From: Chlorobium ferrooxidans DSM 13031
GTDB taxonomy: Bacteria; Bacteroidota; Chlorobiia; Chlorobiales; Chlorobiaceae
Assembly: GCF_000168715.1 (NCBI RefSeq)
Contig: NZ_AASE01000003.1
Coordinates: 1-64,000 of the forward strand
DNA: 64,000 bases
Reading direction: 5' to 3'
Each line of letters opens with the position of its first letter. The stretch's first letter is position 1. The notes under the pieces were generated by a model that was given only the letters and a program-made list of their open reading frames with translations, was not told the origin of the DNA and ran no database searches. Positions 19,275 through 27,294 of this stretch are shown here, in pieces. A program made the position numbers and the translations under genes.

Positions 19275-20309
19275 TTATTTTTTATGAGATTTATGATCCT
19301 GCTTCACATGCTCGCTCATCTCTCTGAACTCGCTCCTGAAAGCCTTTATTCCTTTGGATGGTTTGACCATCGGAGGAGGAGGCGGGGTACGCCGTTTCAG
19401 AATCATTTTAACAGCCATAGGAAGAAGGTTCTGCATGGTCCAGAGCACACCATTGGTACGGAACGGCAGGGTAGCTTCAACCAGTTTACCTTTCTTTTCG
19501 ATATCGGACATAAAGGCTTCAGCATGCTTGGCTCCGCTGGTATCCTTCATCCCCCTGCTCTCAAGCGCATCTTCTCGTATACCGTGAATGGCATCCATGA
19601 TCGGAATGCTTTTCACACAGGACTCCTGACAGCGGTAACAGTGGGTACAGTCCCATACGCCGTGATCCTTGACCAGTTCGGCAAGACGGAGATCATGCAT
19701 GGAATCCCTGGTATCAACATTCATCCGGTAGGATTTCAGCAGTACAGCCGGGGAGACATACTCCTTGTTGGCCCTAAGTATACTGCACTCGGAAACACAG
19801 GATGCACAGAGAATGCAGTCGGTTGCCTTGTCATATTTCAGAAACTCCTCTTCGGAAACAAGAAACTCCTTTTTACCCATCTCACTCTCGGGCATTGTGG
19901 AGTCCACCCAGTTTGAGTAGTGCTTCATCTTGTCGACAAGCGGATCCATATCGACAATCAGATCCTTGATGAGTGGCAGGTTGCGTAACGGTTCAACCTT
20001 TATTACACCTTCCTCCTTCGACTTGGCGAGCATATCCCATACCTGGGTAGTGCAGGCCAGCATTGAAATTCCGTTCACGCGCATACCGCACGATCCACAG
20101 ATACCTGCCTGACAGAATGCCCGGAAACTGACCGAGGCATCGACATGCTCCTTGATGTAGTTCAATGCACGAAGGACTGTAATACCTCTTTCGACAGGAA
20201 TGGTATAATCGTCAAAATAGGATTTGCTGTCAACCTGCGGGTTAAATCGGAAAACCCGGAAGGTTACATCTCTTTTTCCCTCTTTATGCTGATCTGTTGA
20301 CACCGTCAT
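19275..20309 (-). CDS. sdhB: Succinate dehydrogenase / fumarate reductase iron-sulfur subunit
   Basis: Electron-transfer subunit with three clusters. The N-terminal [2Fe-2S] domain has C66-x4-C71-x2-C74 and C86 (CQAGICGSCG...ACTTQ). The C-terminal part has CILCASCVSEC and CTHCYRCQESC for the other clusters. The C-terminal tail (about 285-344) is longer than in E. coli SdhB and is basic and proline-rich (RRTPPPPPMVKPSKG), as is usual for E-type enzymes. The start lies 11 bases after the sdhA stop. Confidence 0.95.
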   Translation of the reverse strand: MTVSTDQHKEGKRDVTFRVFRFNPQVDSKSYFDDYTIPVERGITVLRALNYIKEHVDASVSFRAFCQAGICGSCGMRVNGISMLACTTQVWDMLAKSKEEGVIKVEPLRNLPLIKDLIVDMDPLVDKMKHYSNWVDSTMPESEMGKKEFLVSEEEFLKYDKATDCILCASCVSECSILRANKEYVSPAVLLKSYRMNVDTRDSMHDLRLAELVKDHGVWDCTHCYRCQESCVKSIPIMDAIHGIREDALESRGMKDTSGAKHAEAFMSDIEKKGKLVEATLPFRTNGVLWTMQNLLPMAVKMILKRRTPPPPPMVKPSKGIKAFRSEFREMSEHVKQDHKSHKK

Positions 20310-20320
20310 AAGCGAAATAG

Positions 20321-22024
20321 TTAATAGGTTCTTTCCTGGAGTTCATAGCGACCCATAGTGACCGGTTTTTCACCGAGTTTAACGTGACCGTCAATCAGGG
20401 TTGCCATTGTGTGCTTGTGCCATTTTTCATCATCCCTTGTCGGAAAATCTGTCCGGGTATGTGAACCACGACTCTCTTCGCGGGCAAAGGCACCGGCAGC
20501 AACGGTTTCAGCCAAATCGAGCATATTTTTCAGCTCCAGCACCTGCAGGAGATTGGTATTGAATACATCACTGCTGTCAGAAACCCTCACTTTTTTGAAC
20601 CGCTCTTTCAGTTCCGCAACCTCCGCTATCCCCTTCTTTAAAAGGGAAGATTCACGGTAGATGCCGACATTGGCCGCCATGGTCTGACCAAGCTCTTCAC
20701 GCAGTTCGCCATACCGCTCATAGTGACCGGATGGCTGCATGCTGCTCCGGAGTTCTGCGAGCTGATCCTTGACCTCATCTTCCGATATCGCTGCCGGCTC
20801 GAATTTTCTTGCTTCCAGCGCTGCGGTATGACCGGCAATACGGCCGAAGACAAGAATATCAAGCAGTGAGTTACCTCCAAGCCGGTTTGCACCGTGAACT
20901 GAAACACAGGCTGATTCACCTGCGGCGTAAACACCTTCCATCACCGTGCGTCCATAGTTATCAGTATCAATTCCACCCATGGAGTAGTGGGCGGTCGGGC
21001 GGACAGGAATCGGTTCAAGAATGGGATCAACTCCCTCAAAATTCATAGCCATCTCACGTATCTGGGGAAGCCTTGACTTGATCAGATCAGCACCGAGATG
21101 GGTAAGATCGAGATGGATATATTTTCCTGCGGGGCTGTCAAAACCTCTGCCCTGGAGAATTTCCGTTTCAAGTGAGCGGGAGACAAGGTCCCGGGGGCCA
21201 AGCTCCATCTTTTCGGGTGCATATCGTGACATAAAACGCTCGCCATCCTTGTTGAGCAGATAGCCGCCTTCACCTCTGGCGCCTTCGGTAACAAGCAGGC
21301 CGCTCTTTCTCAGTCCGGTGGGATGGAACTGGACAAACTCCATATCTTTCAGCGGGATACCTGCCCGGTAGGCGATAGCCTGGCCGTCACCGGTATTACC
21401 CGCAGCATTGCTTGACCGGTTCCAGTACATCTTGGCATAGCCTCCTGTTGCAAAAATCACGGTTCTCGCAGGAAAAGCCTCAACCGCGCCGGTCTTCATG
21501 TTCATTGCAATCAACCCCTTTGAACGACTGCCGTTGACGGAGAGGTTGAGAGCAAAATATTCATTGAAAAATATCACCCCTTTTTTCAGACACTGTTCGT
21601 AAAGGGTCTGGAGAATGGTATGGCCTGTCTTGTCGGCGCAGTAGCAGCATCTCGGACGCCCGGCACCACCGAATGGCCTCTGGGCAATGGTATTGTCATC
21701 GAGCCTTGACCACGGTGTTCCGATATTTTCAAGTTCCCGGATAATTTTGGGCGCTTCACTGCAGAGCACCTCAACAGCATCCTGATCAGCAAGATAATCG
21801 CTCCCCTTGATGGTATCGAAAATATGCATTTCTACCGTATCGTCCTTTGCCTTGTTGGCAAGAGCCGCATTGGCGCCACCCTGTGCCGCTGAGGTATGCG
21901 AACGGTTGGGATAGACCTTGGAAAGCACGGCAATATTCAGTGCAGGATTGGTTTTCATTGCCTCCATAGCGGCATAAAGACCGGCACCACCGCCTCCGAC
22001 AATAACGATATCAAATGGTTTCAT
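20321..22024 (-). CDS. sdhA: Succinate dehydrogenase / fumarate reductase flavoprotein subunit
   Basis: FAD-binding catalytic subunit interconverting fumarate and succinate. The ATG at 22024 gives MKPFDIVIVGGGGAGLY and has GGAG ten bases upstream; an alternative start at 22063 adds 13 odd residues. The covalent FAD histidine lies in NRSHTSAAQGGAN, and the active site elements are ATGGYAKMYW, QFHPTGLRKSGLL, EGARGEGGYLLN and RPTAHYSMGGI. It starts the sdhA-sdhB-sdhE operon. A perfect hairpin (22070..22107) lies in its leader. Confidence 0.96.
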   Translation of the reverse strand: MKPFDIVIVGGGGAGLYAAMEAMKTNPALNIAVLSKVYPNRSHTSAAQGGANAALANKAKDDTVEMHIFDTIKGSDYLADQDAVEVLCSEAPKIIRELENIGTPWSRLDDNTIAQRPFGGAGRPRCCYCADKTGHTILQTLYEQCLKKGVIFFNEYFALNLSVNGSRSKGLIAMNMKTGAVEAFPARTVIFATGGYAKMYWNRSSNAAGNTGDGQAIAYRAGIPLKDMEFVQFHPTGLRKSGLLVTEGARGEGGYLLNKDGERFMSRYAPEKMELGPRDLVSRSLETEILQGRGFDSPAGKYIHLDLTHLGADLIKSRLPQIREMAMNFEGVDPILEPIPVRPTAHYSMGGIDTDNYGRTVMEGVYAAGESACVSVHGANRLGGNSLLDILVFGRIAGHTAALEARKFEPAAISEDEVKDQLAELRSSMQPSGHYERYGELREELGQTMAANVGIYRESSLLKKGIAEVAELKERFKKVRVSDSSDVFNTNLLQVLELKNMLDLAETVAAGAFAREESRGSHTRTDFPTRDDEKWHKHTMATLIDGHVKLGEKPVTMGRYELQERTY

Positions 22025-22069
22025 TCGCTCAAATCTCCTTATGAAGCTGTCAGGCAACCCCACTGATTA

Positions 22070-22107
22070 AATGAACGGGCACAGCCGCAGCCGAAAGCCC
22101 GTTCATT
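22070..22107. other. Perfect 11-bp hairpin between CBS gene and sdhA
   Basis: AATGAACGGGC (22070-22080) and GCCCGTTCATT (22097-22107) are exact complements around a 16-base loop. On the minus strand it lies after the CBS gene and 46 bases before sdhA. No T-tract follows on that strand, while on the plus strand TTTTCTTT follows. It may be a weak terminator or an mRNA 5' structure of the sdh operon. Confidence 0.5.
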
Positions 22108-22159
22108 GAAATTTTCTTTATGGTAAAACCGAAGAAAGCAGTTTCAGAGAACCTGACTG

Positions 22160-22606
22160 CTACAGGGCGACATGATCGTCATGGACCGGAAGTTCCTCAA
22201 CTGCGTGAAGCACATCGGCCATATTGAGCACACCGACGACCTTGTTGCCTTCCATGACGGTAAGACGTCTGATATTGGTTCTTTTCATCAGACGGAGGGC
22301 ATACTTGATTCTGAGGCCGGGATTAACACTGATCAGAGGCTTGCTCATGATTTGAAATACAGGGGTGTTCCAGGGATCGCGATGGACATCTTCACCCGGA
22401 TCGATCACTTTTTCAAGGATATCCTTTTCGGTAACGATACCATAGCAGTCATCTTCGTTACGGGGCTCGACAAGCAGACCGCTCTCGGCGCTCTTTTTCA
22501 TAATCTGAAGAGCCTCGGCAACCGTACAGCTTCCTTTGATTTTATGAAATTCTTTCTGCATAAGGGCGGATACCGGCAGCGTACGCAAGGTTATAAGCTG
22601 ATCCAT
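22160..22606 (-). CDS. Protein with two CBS domains
   Basis: A 148-residue cytoplasmic protein made almost only of a CBS pair. The first repeat covers about 14-75 ([18 protein letters not shown]...[10 protein letters not shown]), the second about 86-143 ([21 protein letters not shown]...[21 protein letters not shown]). Bateman modules bind adenosine nucleotides and sense energy state. Its position upstream of the sdh operon is suggestive, but the 135-base gap with a hairpin makes co-transcription uncertain. Its target is unknown. Confidence 0.88.
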   Translation of the reverse strand: MDQLITLRTLPVSALMQKEFHKIKGSCTVAEALQIMKKSAESGLLVEPRNEDDCYGIVTEKDILEKVIDPGEDVHRDPWNTPVFQIMSKPLISVNPGLRIKYALRLMKRTNIRRLTVMEGNKVVGVLNMADVLHAVEELPVHDDHVAL

Positions 22607-22810
22607 AGTTATCAGGTTACTTATGATTAATAAAACACCTCAATACCCTCTTATGATCTATCAGACAGCATAACAGGGCACCAATTTCATGACCGAAAGC
22701 TAAAAAAAGGCGGGGACGCCAGAATATCACCCGTAAGGTTGGCGCAAGAACTTTCAATTTATAAAAAAAATCCACACAATTGCAAAAACAGCTCCGGGCA
22801 AAATAGGGAA

Positions 22811-23452
22811 TTATGCAATCCCGTGCATTTTTTTATACTCCGCCCAGTTATGTTTCAGGGCAAGAAACGCATTGAAATCGGGCTGAAGAAGAAAGGGATT
22901 GGATCGGCGTTCAATACCGATGGAAGAGTGCGGTGCGGTCCCGTAATCGTGACCGGGCCATACTTTTGTGATATCCGGCAGGCCCAGGAGCTTCTCATGC
23001 AGGGAGTTATACTCTTCAAGAGCCTGGGCACGGGTGACGGTGCCGCCGACCTTTCCGGTGAAGAGTGTGTCACCGGTAAAAAGGGCATCACCGACAAGAA
23101 TGCAGATGGAATCCGGGGTATGGCCGGGGGTATAAAGAATTCGGGCATCAAGAGTGCCGAGAGAAAAGCTGGCCGCATCCTCAACCCTGACTCCTGTCCG
23201 GGGGCAGGTATCGCCGTAAAGCAGCGGAACAATACCGGTAAGGTGCCTGATCGCCCCGTTGCCATTGGTATGATCGTCATGTCCATGGGTTGAAAATATA
23301 TACCGGATGACAAAACCATGTTCTTCGGCAAACCGGACAATCATGGAGGGATCAAATGACGCATCAATCACCAGCGCTTCACCCGAAACTTCATCGGCAA
23401 CAAGATAACCGAAGTTCCTGTCGCCGCCCGTACGAAACTGTTCAACAATCAT
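22811..23452 (-). CDS. MBL-fold metallohydrolase, glyoxalase II / persulfide dioxygenase-like
   Basis: A 213-residue cytoplasmic metallo-beta-lactamase-fold protein. Metal ligands visible are H56-x-H58-x-D60-H61 ([11 protein letters not shown]), H111 (TPGHTPDS), D128 (FTGDTLF) and H168 (PGHDYG). The segment after H168 ([13 protein letters not shown]) is of the kind seen in ETHE1/CstB-related and YflN-like proteins. Glyoxalase II, persulfide dioxygenase or another thioesterase are all possible. Being in an apparent operon with a CsoR/CstR-like repressor favours a sulfur or metal stress role, but this is inference. Confidence 0.8.
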   Translation of the reverse strand: MIVEQFRTGGDRNFGYLVADEVSGEALVIDASFDPSMIVRFAEEHGFVIRYIFSTHGHDDHTNGNGAIRHLTGIVPLLYGDTCPRTGVRVEDAASFSLGTLDARILYTPGHTPDSICILVGDALFTGDTLFTGKVGGTVTRAQALEEYNSLHEKLLGLPDITKVWPGHDYGTAPHSSIGIERRSNPFLLQPDFNAFLALKHNWAEYKKMHGIA

Positions 23453-23486
23453 GAGCCATATCTCCTTCAGGCTGTTTTTTCAGCAT

Positions 23487-23702
23487 TCATGAGAACAGCT
23501 CCTGCGGGAGACTCCCGGTCAAAAGCTGTCGGATTCTTTTCAAACCCGGGGTTGATCGCTTCAGACTTGTCATCAGCAACAGCAGAGTAATGAACAGGGC
23601 TGCCGACCCCGTCTCCCCGCCAACATGGCCGGAGCGGCACCCTTTAAGGGATAAGATTGCTGAACCTTTGAATTTGAGAAGCCATAAAGCGTGCCCGGAC
23701 AT
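23487..23702 (-). CDS. Small hypothetical membrane protein in the CsoR-like operon
   Basis: A 71-residue reading frame whose ATG (23702) is preceded by GGAGGGAGGA, a near-perfect ribosome site. It lies 17 bases after the repressor stop and 34 bases before the MBL gene. One hydrophobic stretch (about residues 32-46, GSAALFITLLLLMTS) could span the membrane, with basic flanks. I recognise no family; a short or frame-damaged remnant of a longer protein is possible. Support comes only from the ribosome site and tight spacing. Confidence 0.45.
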   Translation of the reverse strand: MSGHALWLLKFKGSAILSLKGCRSGHVGGETGSAALFITLLLLMTSLKRSTPGLKRIRQLLTGSLPQELFS

Positions 23703-23719
23703 TCCTCCCTCCGGAGCAA

Positions 23720-23950
23720 TTACTGTTTTGAAATGAGTTTCAAAATCTTCTCCACACTTTCCGGATCATCATGACTCAGACACTTTTTGAGGTTGCGGTG
23801 CAGCACCAGCGAAAAGGTATTGTCAAGAGCAGCTTTTGCTGCCTGGAACTGTGTGATGATCTGGCCGCACTCCTCTTCCCTTTCAATCATTCTCTGCAAC
23901 CCTTCTACCTGACCGGCCACCCTTTTTAATCTCATAATCACATCTTTCAT
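23720..23950 (-). CDS. CsoR/FrmR-family transcriptional repressor, CstR-like ligand set
   Basis: A 76-residue all-helical DNA-binding protein of the DUF156 family (MRLKRVAGQVEGLQRMIE, ECGQIITQFQAAKAAL). The sensing positions are C28, N53 and C57. In copper CsoR the set is Cys-His-Cys with the same spacing (25 and 4). Replacement of His by Asn argues against Cu(I) and for a dithiol sensor such as persulfide-responsive CstR. A dyad ATACCTG...CAGGTAT 43 bases upstream looks like its operator. It heads a probable operon with a small membrane protein and an MBL-fold enzyme. Confidence 0.85.
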   Translation of the reverse strand: MKDVIMRLKRVAGQVEGLQRMIEREEECGQIITQFQAAKAALDNTFSLVLHRNLKKCLSHDDPESVEKILKLISKQ

Positions 23951-23993
23951 GATAGATCAGGCTTGAACTCTGAAATTGCAGGAGGCGAAAGAT

Positions 23994-24016
23994 ATACCTG
24001 TACCATGCTCAGGTAT
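23994..24016 (-). promoter_or_regulatory. Putative operator of the CsoR/CstR-like repressor
   Basis: ATACCTG (23994-24000) and CAGGTAT (24010-24016) form a 7-bp inverted repeat with a 9-base spacer just upstream of the repressor gene. Known operators of CsoR-family proteins commonly have ATACC...GGTAT-type outer ends, so self-regulation is likely. The assignment rests on pattern and position. Confidence 0.6.
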
Positions 24017-24106
24017 AATAATAACAAAAAAAGCGTAACCGGACGCTTGTGAAAACGCGGGTAAAAAACAGAGGAGTTCACCTGTAAACACTGAAGCAGC
24101 CTGGAG

Positions 24107-24730
24107 CTATTTGCCAGCCCCCGCCACTATTGACTCCGCAGAGGTGCAGCAGATATCCGACTGCACCTGACAGAGCATGCTTTCGGTCGCCTGCTGCATG
24201 ATTTGCGACATGATCGCATCACTCATGAACTTGAGTATTCCTTCCGGCATAAGGTTCAAGGGAAAGGAGATCTCAAAATCAAGCGCTATATCGGTATCAA
24301 AGAAAACTGATGTCCGGTTATCCTTATGATGCAGAAGACAAATCTCGGAACTTGCCTTGCCGATGAAGGTATTAGGACCCACCGCATCAAATTCGGGATA
24401 GTCATGAACCGCCTCCCAGCGGATCCTTTTGCCTTTTCCATCGAGATGTATTCCGGGTTTCAGTCTCGATACAAACTTCTGCCCATAGCTGTCGTCAACC
24501 GTGATGCTCTCTTCATGCTGACGGACAAAAAAGACCGCTGTAATCGGATTGTTCCGGGGATCATTAACCTGAAAAACCCACTGAAAAATACCGAGATCAA
24601 CGTGATATTTCACATTACTGCAATACGGATTACACTTGAGCAGTTTTTCGTGATCCGAAAAATATATGGTTGATTCATGCAGGCATGAATCAAGGATGAT
24701 ATGCACAGTACTTTTACCTACTACTTCCAT
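24107..24730 (-). CDS. DUF1997-like protein of unknown function
   Basis: About 207 residues from the ATG at 24730; a GTG at 24769 could add 13 residues. It shows the layout I associate with DUF1997 proteins of phototrophs: an early ISxxxSxHEST-like segment (ILDSCLHESTIYFSD), YHVDLGIFQWVFQV, and a C-terminal FPLNLMPEGILKFMSDAIM. No catalytic motif is visible. The C-terminal 35 residues have several Cys (C-x9-CC). It lies near chlorosome genes. Family assignment is from memory and should be tested. Confidence 0.65.
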   Translation of the reverse strand: MEVVGKSTVHIILDSCLHESTIYFSDHEKLLKCNPYCSNVKYHVDLGIFQWVFQVNDPRNNPITAVFFVRQHEESITVDDSYGQKFVSRLKPGIHLDGKGKRIRWEAVHDYPEFDAVGPNTFIGKASSEICLLHHKDNRTSVFFDTDIALDFEISFPLNLMPEGILKFMSDAIMSQIMQQATESMLCQVQSDICCTSAESIVAGAGK

Positions 24731-24975
24731 GATAAAACCAAAATAATTGAGAAACTCATCAGACAACACTTGTGGAATTTTTTAACGCCCTTAACCCATA
24801 GAGAGTTCCTGACTGAATGCGTTCGATTTCAGAAAAAACAGCTCCGCCGTCAAATGCTTTCCCTTCAGTTCATCGCGCATTTTTAAAAGAGGGAAGAGGC
24901 TCATCTCCCGGGCATACAGGAGTGACATTGGTCACTGCCAGTGACCGCTATGGGGCTGCATTCCATGGCGGAAAT

Positions 24976-25320
24976 TCATGATTTAGGCTTCAGCGCATCG
25001 GCAATAGTGTTGATCGATCCTGCAAGTGTCGTCAGAGCCAGATCAACCATTTTGAGCTGTGAACGATTGATATCAACCAGCGCCTGGCAAAGAAGTGTAA
25101 ATGAGGCAATGGTGTCAACACCCGCCTCTGCTGATGGCACATTTGCCGCCGCAGGCTTCGGGACCACCGCCGGTTTCGGCTGTTCCGCACTCACTGACGG
25201 GACAGGGCTTTGTGTCCGGGTTGCTGGCGCCTCTGCCGCTGCAGGAGCTGCTGCTGGCTCAGGGGTGAGTGCGCGTTTTTTAAAAAAGGAAAAAAATCCG
25301 CCTTTTTTTTCTTGTGCCAT
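24976..25320 (-). CDS. Chlorosome envelope protein of the CsmC/CsmD type (probable)
   Basis: A 114-residue protein from the ATG at 25320 (MAQEKKGGFFSFFKKR); a GTG at 25386 would extend it by 22 residues. The N-terminus is basic-aromatic, followed by an Ala/Pro-rich linker (about 22-65) and a C-terminal amphipathic region with VDINRSQLKMVDLALTTLAG and NTIADALKPK. The end resembles chlorosome envelope proteins of green sulfur bacteria, and the size suits CsmD (about 11 kDa). csmB lies 1.6 kb away. It would sit in the lipid monolayer of the chlorosome. The exact paralogue is not certain. Confidence 0.65.
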   Translation of the reverse strand: MAQEKKGGFFSFFKKRALTPEPAAAPAAAEAPATRTQSPVPSVSAEQPKPAVVPKPAAANVPSAEAGVDTIASFTLLCQALVDINRSQLKMVDLALTTLAGSINTIADALKPKS

Positions 25321-25731
25321 AGGAGTAATACCGTTTAAGGTTGAAAATAGCGTTCTTGATGAGGTTGCCGGGTAATCGTCATACACCCTGAAACTTCAAT
25401 ATCGATCAATAAGTGCTCCGAACCTCAGCCAGGGGTCTCTCTCCTCAACAATACGCAGGAGCCGACACCGGTTTTAATCAGATAAAGATTCAAAAGCTTT
25501 TTCGGACATGACCGGCACGGGAAATATCGCCACCTGACGCTGCCCGCACGTTAGCGGGAAAACTACATGATCTGAAAAATATCGCCTTAAGCGTAACTGA
25601 AAATTCCGATAAATTCCTTAATGTTGCAAACGGGCCGTTTGTATTACAAGAGAGTCTGCGAAAAAATCTCCCTGCAAACGAAATAAAAGCAAAAGAACCT
25701 CACTACGACATAAACAAACGCTCAAACAACC
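25321..25731. other. Intergenic region upstream of chlorosome-like gene and small membrane protein
   Basis: About 410 bases without a convincing gene. It contains a CCCGC/GCGGG hairpin near 25548 and a perfect 15-base palindrome at 25627..25641 (listed separately). Promoters of the divergent neighbours must be here, but no clear -35/-10 pair was identified. Confidence 0.4.
25627..25641. promoter_or_regulatory. 15-base perfect palindrome CAAACGGGCCGTTTG, possible operator
   Basis: The seven outer bases on each side of a central G are exact complements. It lies 91 bases upstream of the small membrane protein gene at 25732. The size and position suit a binding site for a dimeric regulator; none is identified. 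Confidence 0.35.
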
Positions 25732-25857
25732 ATGGAAGAAACAGTCAAGTACACAACACTGTATGCACCGGTACTCTTTTTTGTTTCGGGAGTGTTTATT
25801 GTCATGCTTCTCAACAAGTTTATCGGGAAGCAGCAATCGGATAAAAAAACAAAATGA
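25732..25857 (+). CDS. Small single-span membrane protein (41 residues)
   Basis: The frame reads MEETVKYTTLYAPVLFFVSG and continues with a hydrophobic segment (about residues 10-28) and a basic tail ending QQSDKKTK. The layout of short acidic N-terminus, one membrane helix and Lys-rich end is typical of small subunits of membrane complexes. There is no strong ribosome site before the ATG. It sits between chlorosome genes and the flavodoxin-PCP_red gene. I do not recognise a family. Confidence 0.5.
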   Translation: MEETVKYTTLYAPVLFFVSGVFIVMLLNKFIGKQQSDKKTK

Positions 25858-25887
25858 TCCGGCCTCCAGGGGATCAGAATTGTTGCG

Positions 25888-26517
25888 TCACCCCTGCATC
25901 TCATCTTTGGCCGCCATCAGGACGGCAACGGTAATTTCCCGGCACCCCCTCTCCGCTGCATACTCCTCTGCTACCGTCTTGATCTTGCCCTGCATGAATG
26001 AGGGTATGGAGTGCAGCAATCCAAGGGCATCATCGCTCCATTCAACCGGGTGCGATGCGCGCCCCTCTTTCAGCGTTTTCTCATACTCGTAAAGAAGGTC
26101 ATCTACAAACTCTTCAATAGTCTCACTCTCTGAAAGTGCTCCCGGCGGAATGATTTTTTCCGCAAGAATCCGGTTCCGTATCAGATGAATTTTCAACTGA
26201 GGCAGGTAGAGCACTGCAGCCAGGGTGTCGGGACTGCCGCAGGTGAGAAAGAGTGCGATTTTTTTTCGCTTCAGATTCTTTTTCAGATTCCCCTGTATCA
26301 GTGCCGCAAGAAGCTGGGAAGAGACAAGAAAATAGTAGACCGGTGCGCCGAGTATGACAATATCAAACTCCCTGACAAAACTGTAATCGGCCATCGCCTT
26401 GCATTTCGCTTTTTCAACATAGGCACCGGACTCTGCAAGCTGCTGACCAATTGAATCGATAATTGCCTCTGTAGAACCTCCGGCAGTTTTGCTATCATAT
26501 AAAATAACAGCTCTCAT
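25888..26517 (-). CDS. Flavodoxin-like protein fused to a PCP_red domain
   Basis: The N-terminal about 150 residues are flavodoxin/FMN-reductase-like (RAVILYDSKTAGGSTEAIID phosphate loop, FDIVILGAPVYYF, IALFLTCGSPD). The last about 45 residues (W then DALGLLHSIPSFMQGKIKTV..., ITVAVLMAAKDEM) match the small PCP_red domain found at the C-terminus of light-independent protochlorophyllide reductase subunit B and in a few other phototroph proteins. This points to electron delivery in bacteriochlorophyll metabolism. The ATG at 26517 was chosen; two TTG codons lie just upstream. FMN binding is inferred from the fold. Confidence 0.8.
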   Translation of the reverse strand: MRAVILYDSKTAGGSTEAIIDSIGQQLAESGAYVEKAKCKAMADYSFVREFDIVILGAPVYYFLVSSQLLAALIQGNLKKNLKRKKIALFLTCGSPDTLAAVLYLPQLKIHLIRNRILAEKIIPPGALSESETIEEFVDDLLYEYEKTLKEGRASHPVEWSDDALGLLHSIPSFMQGKIKTVAEEYAAERGCREITVAVLMAAKDEMQG

Positions 26518-26958
26518 CAACAAAAAGGATAAATGTTGCTCTATGAAACAGCGAAAACACTCCGCATCCGCTTAACGCTGTTTATGTTTTTTTGTATGTA
26601 GTTTGGTAATATATCACATAAAACAATTCAACAAGAAGTGCGACACCCAAAAATAGCCGGGGGCAAACGGGCACGAACCCGGAATTTGCAACTAATAACG
26701 CATCTCAAGCATTGATTCTTTTCATACGTTTGAACACTATTGAAGGGCGTTGAAGGACGACAGAGCAAAAAGAGGGTGCCGCACAACCCGTCAGGCGGGG
26801 GTTTTGACGTTCGGCAATAAGAGGGGAAGAAGCTGTTCTGACCTTTTTTCTATTTGCTCTACAAAGTAAAATGTTTTAACTTGATTAAAATCCGTAAGTA
26901 AATAGCGGAATCAGTTTTTAAACCATACCTCTTTCAATAAACCTAAACAATAACAGCC
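26518..26958. other. Long region upstream of csmB
   Basis: About 440 bases with no gene. A likely csmB promoter is TTGCTC-17-TAACTT near 26854-26882, overlapping an inverted repeat TTTTAA-CTTGA-TTAAAA (26874-26890). A GGG-rich segment near 26655-26685 can form hairpins, and ACAGCG/CGCTGT near 26549-26580 is followed by a T-run. Some of this may belong to an unrecognised small RNA, but there is no direct evidence. Confidence 0.4.
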
Positions 26959-27183
26959 ATGTCAAACGGATCAAACGATGTATCAGGCGCAATCAGCAAC
27001 CTGCTCGATACCGTCGGTAAACTTGGACAGCAGCAGATTGAAATCCTGAACAACGGAATCAAAACCGCAACCCAGCTGATCGAGCCTCTTGGTAAAACAG
27101 CTACCGACCTTGTTGGAAACCTCCTGAACACCTTCAACCAGGTTTTGCAGAACATTTCAGCAGCTATTGCTCCTAAAAAGTAA
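26959..27183 (+). CDS. csmB: Chlorosome envelope protein B
   Basis: A 74-residue protein of the chlorosome envelope, which surrounds the bacteriochlorophyll c/d/e aggregates. The sequence SNGSNDVSGAISNLLDTVG, the EPLGKTATDLVGN core and the end LQNISAAIAPKK match the CsmB/CsmF family, with length close to Chlorobaculum tepidum CsmB. It is amphipathic and without a signal peptide. It has its own upstream region and a strong terminator, consistent with high single-gene expression. It is the clearest marker that the organism is a green sulfur bacterium. Confidence 0.9.
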   Translation: MSNGSNDVSGAISNLLDTVGKLGQQQIEILNNGIKTATQLIEPLGKTATDLVGNLLNTFNQVLQNISAAIAPKK

Positions 27184-27199
27184 GCGCTTGAATTTCCTG

Positions 27200-27241
27200 A
27201 AAAAGCACCTTATGCATACCGCATAGGGTGCTTTTTTTTTG
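27200..27241 (+). terminator. Intrinsic terminator after csmB
   Basis: AAAAGCACC-T-TATGC pairs with GCATA-G-GGTGCTTTT (15 pairs including one T-G) around a 5-base loop, followed by about ten Ts. It begins 17 bases after the csmB stop. Confidence 0.93.
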
Positions 27242-27294
27242 CATTCCTCAATGGATTTCTGACTGTTATAACGACACCCCGAGACCGTTGCCGC

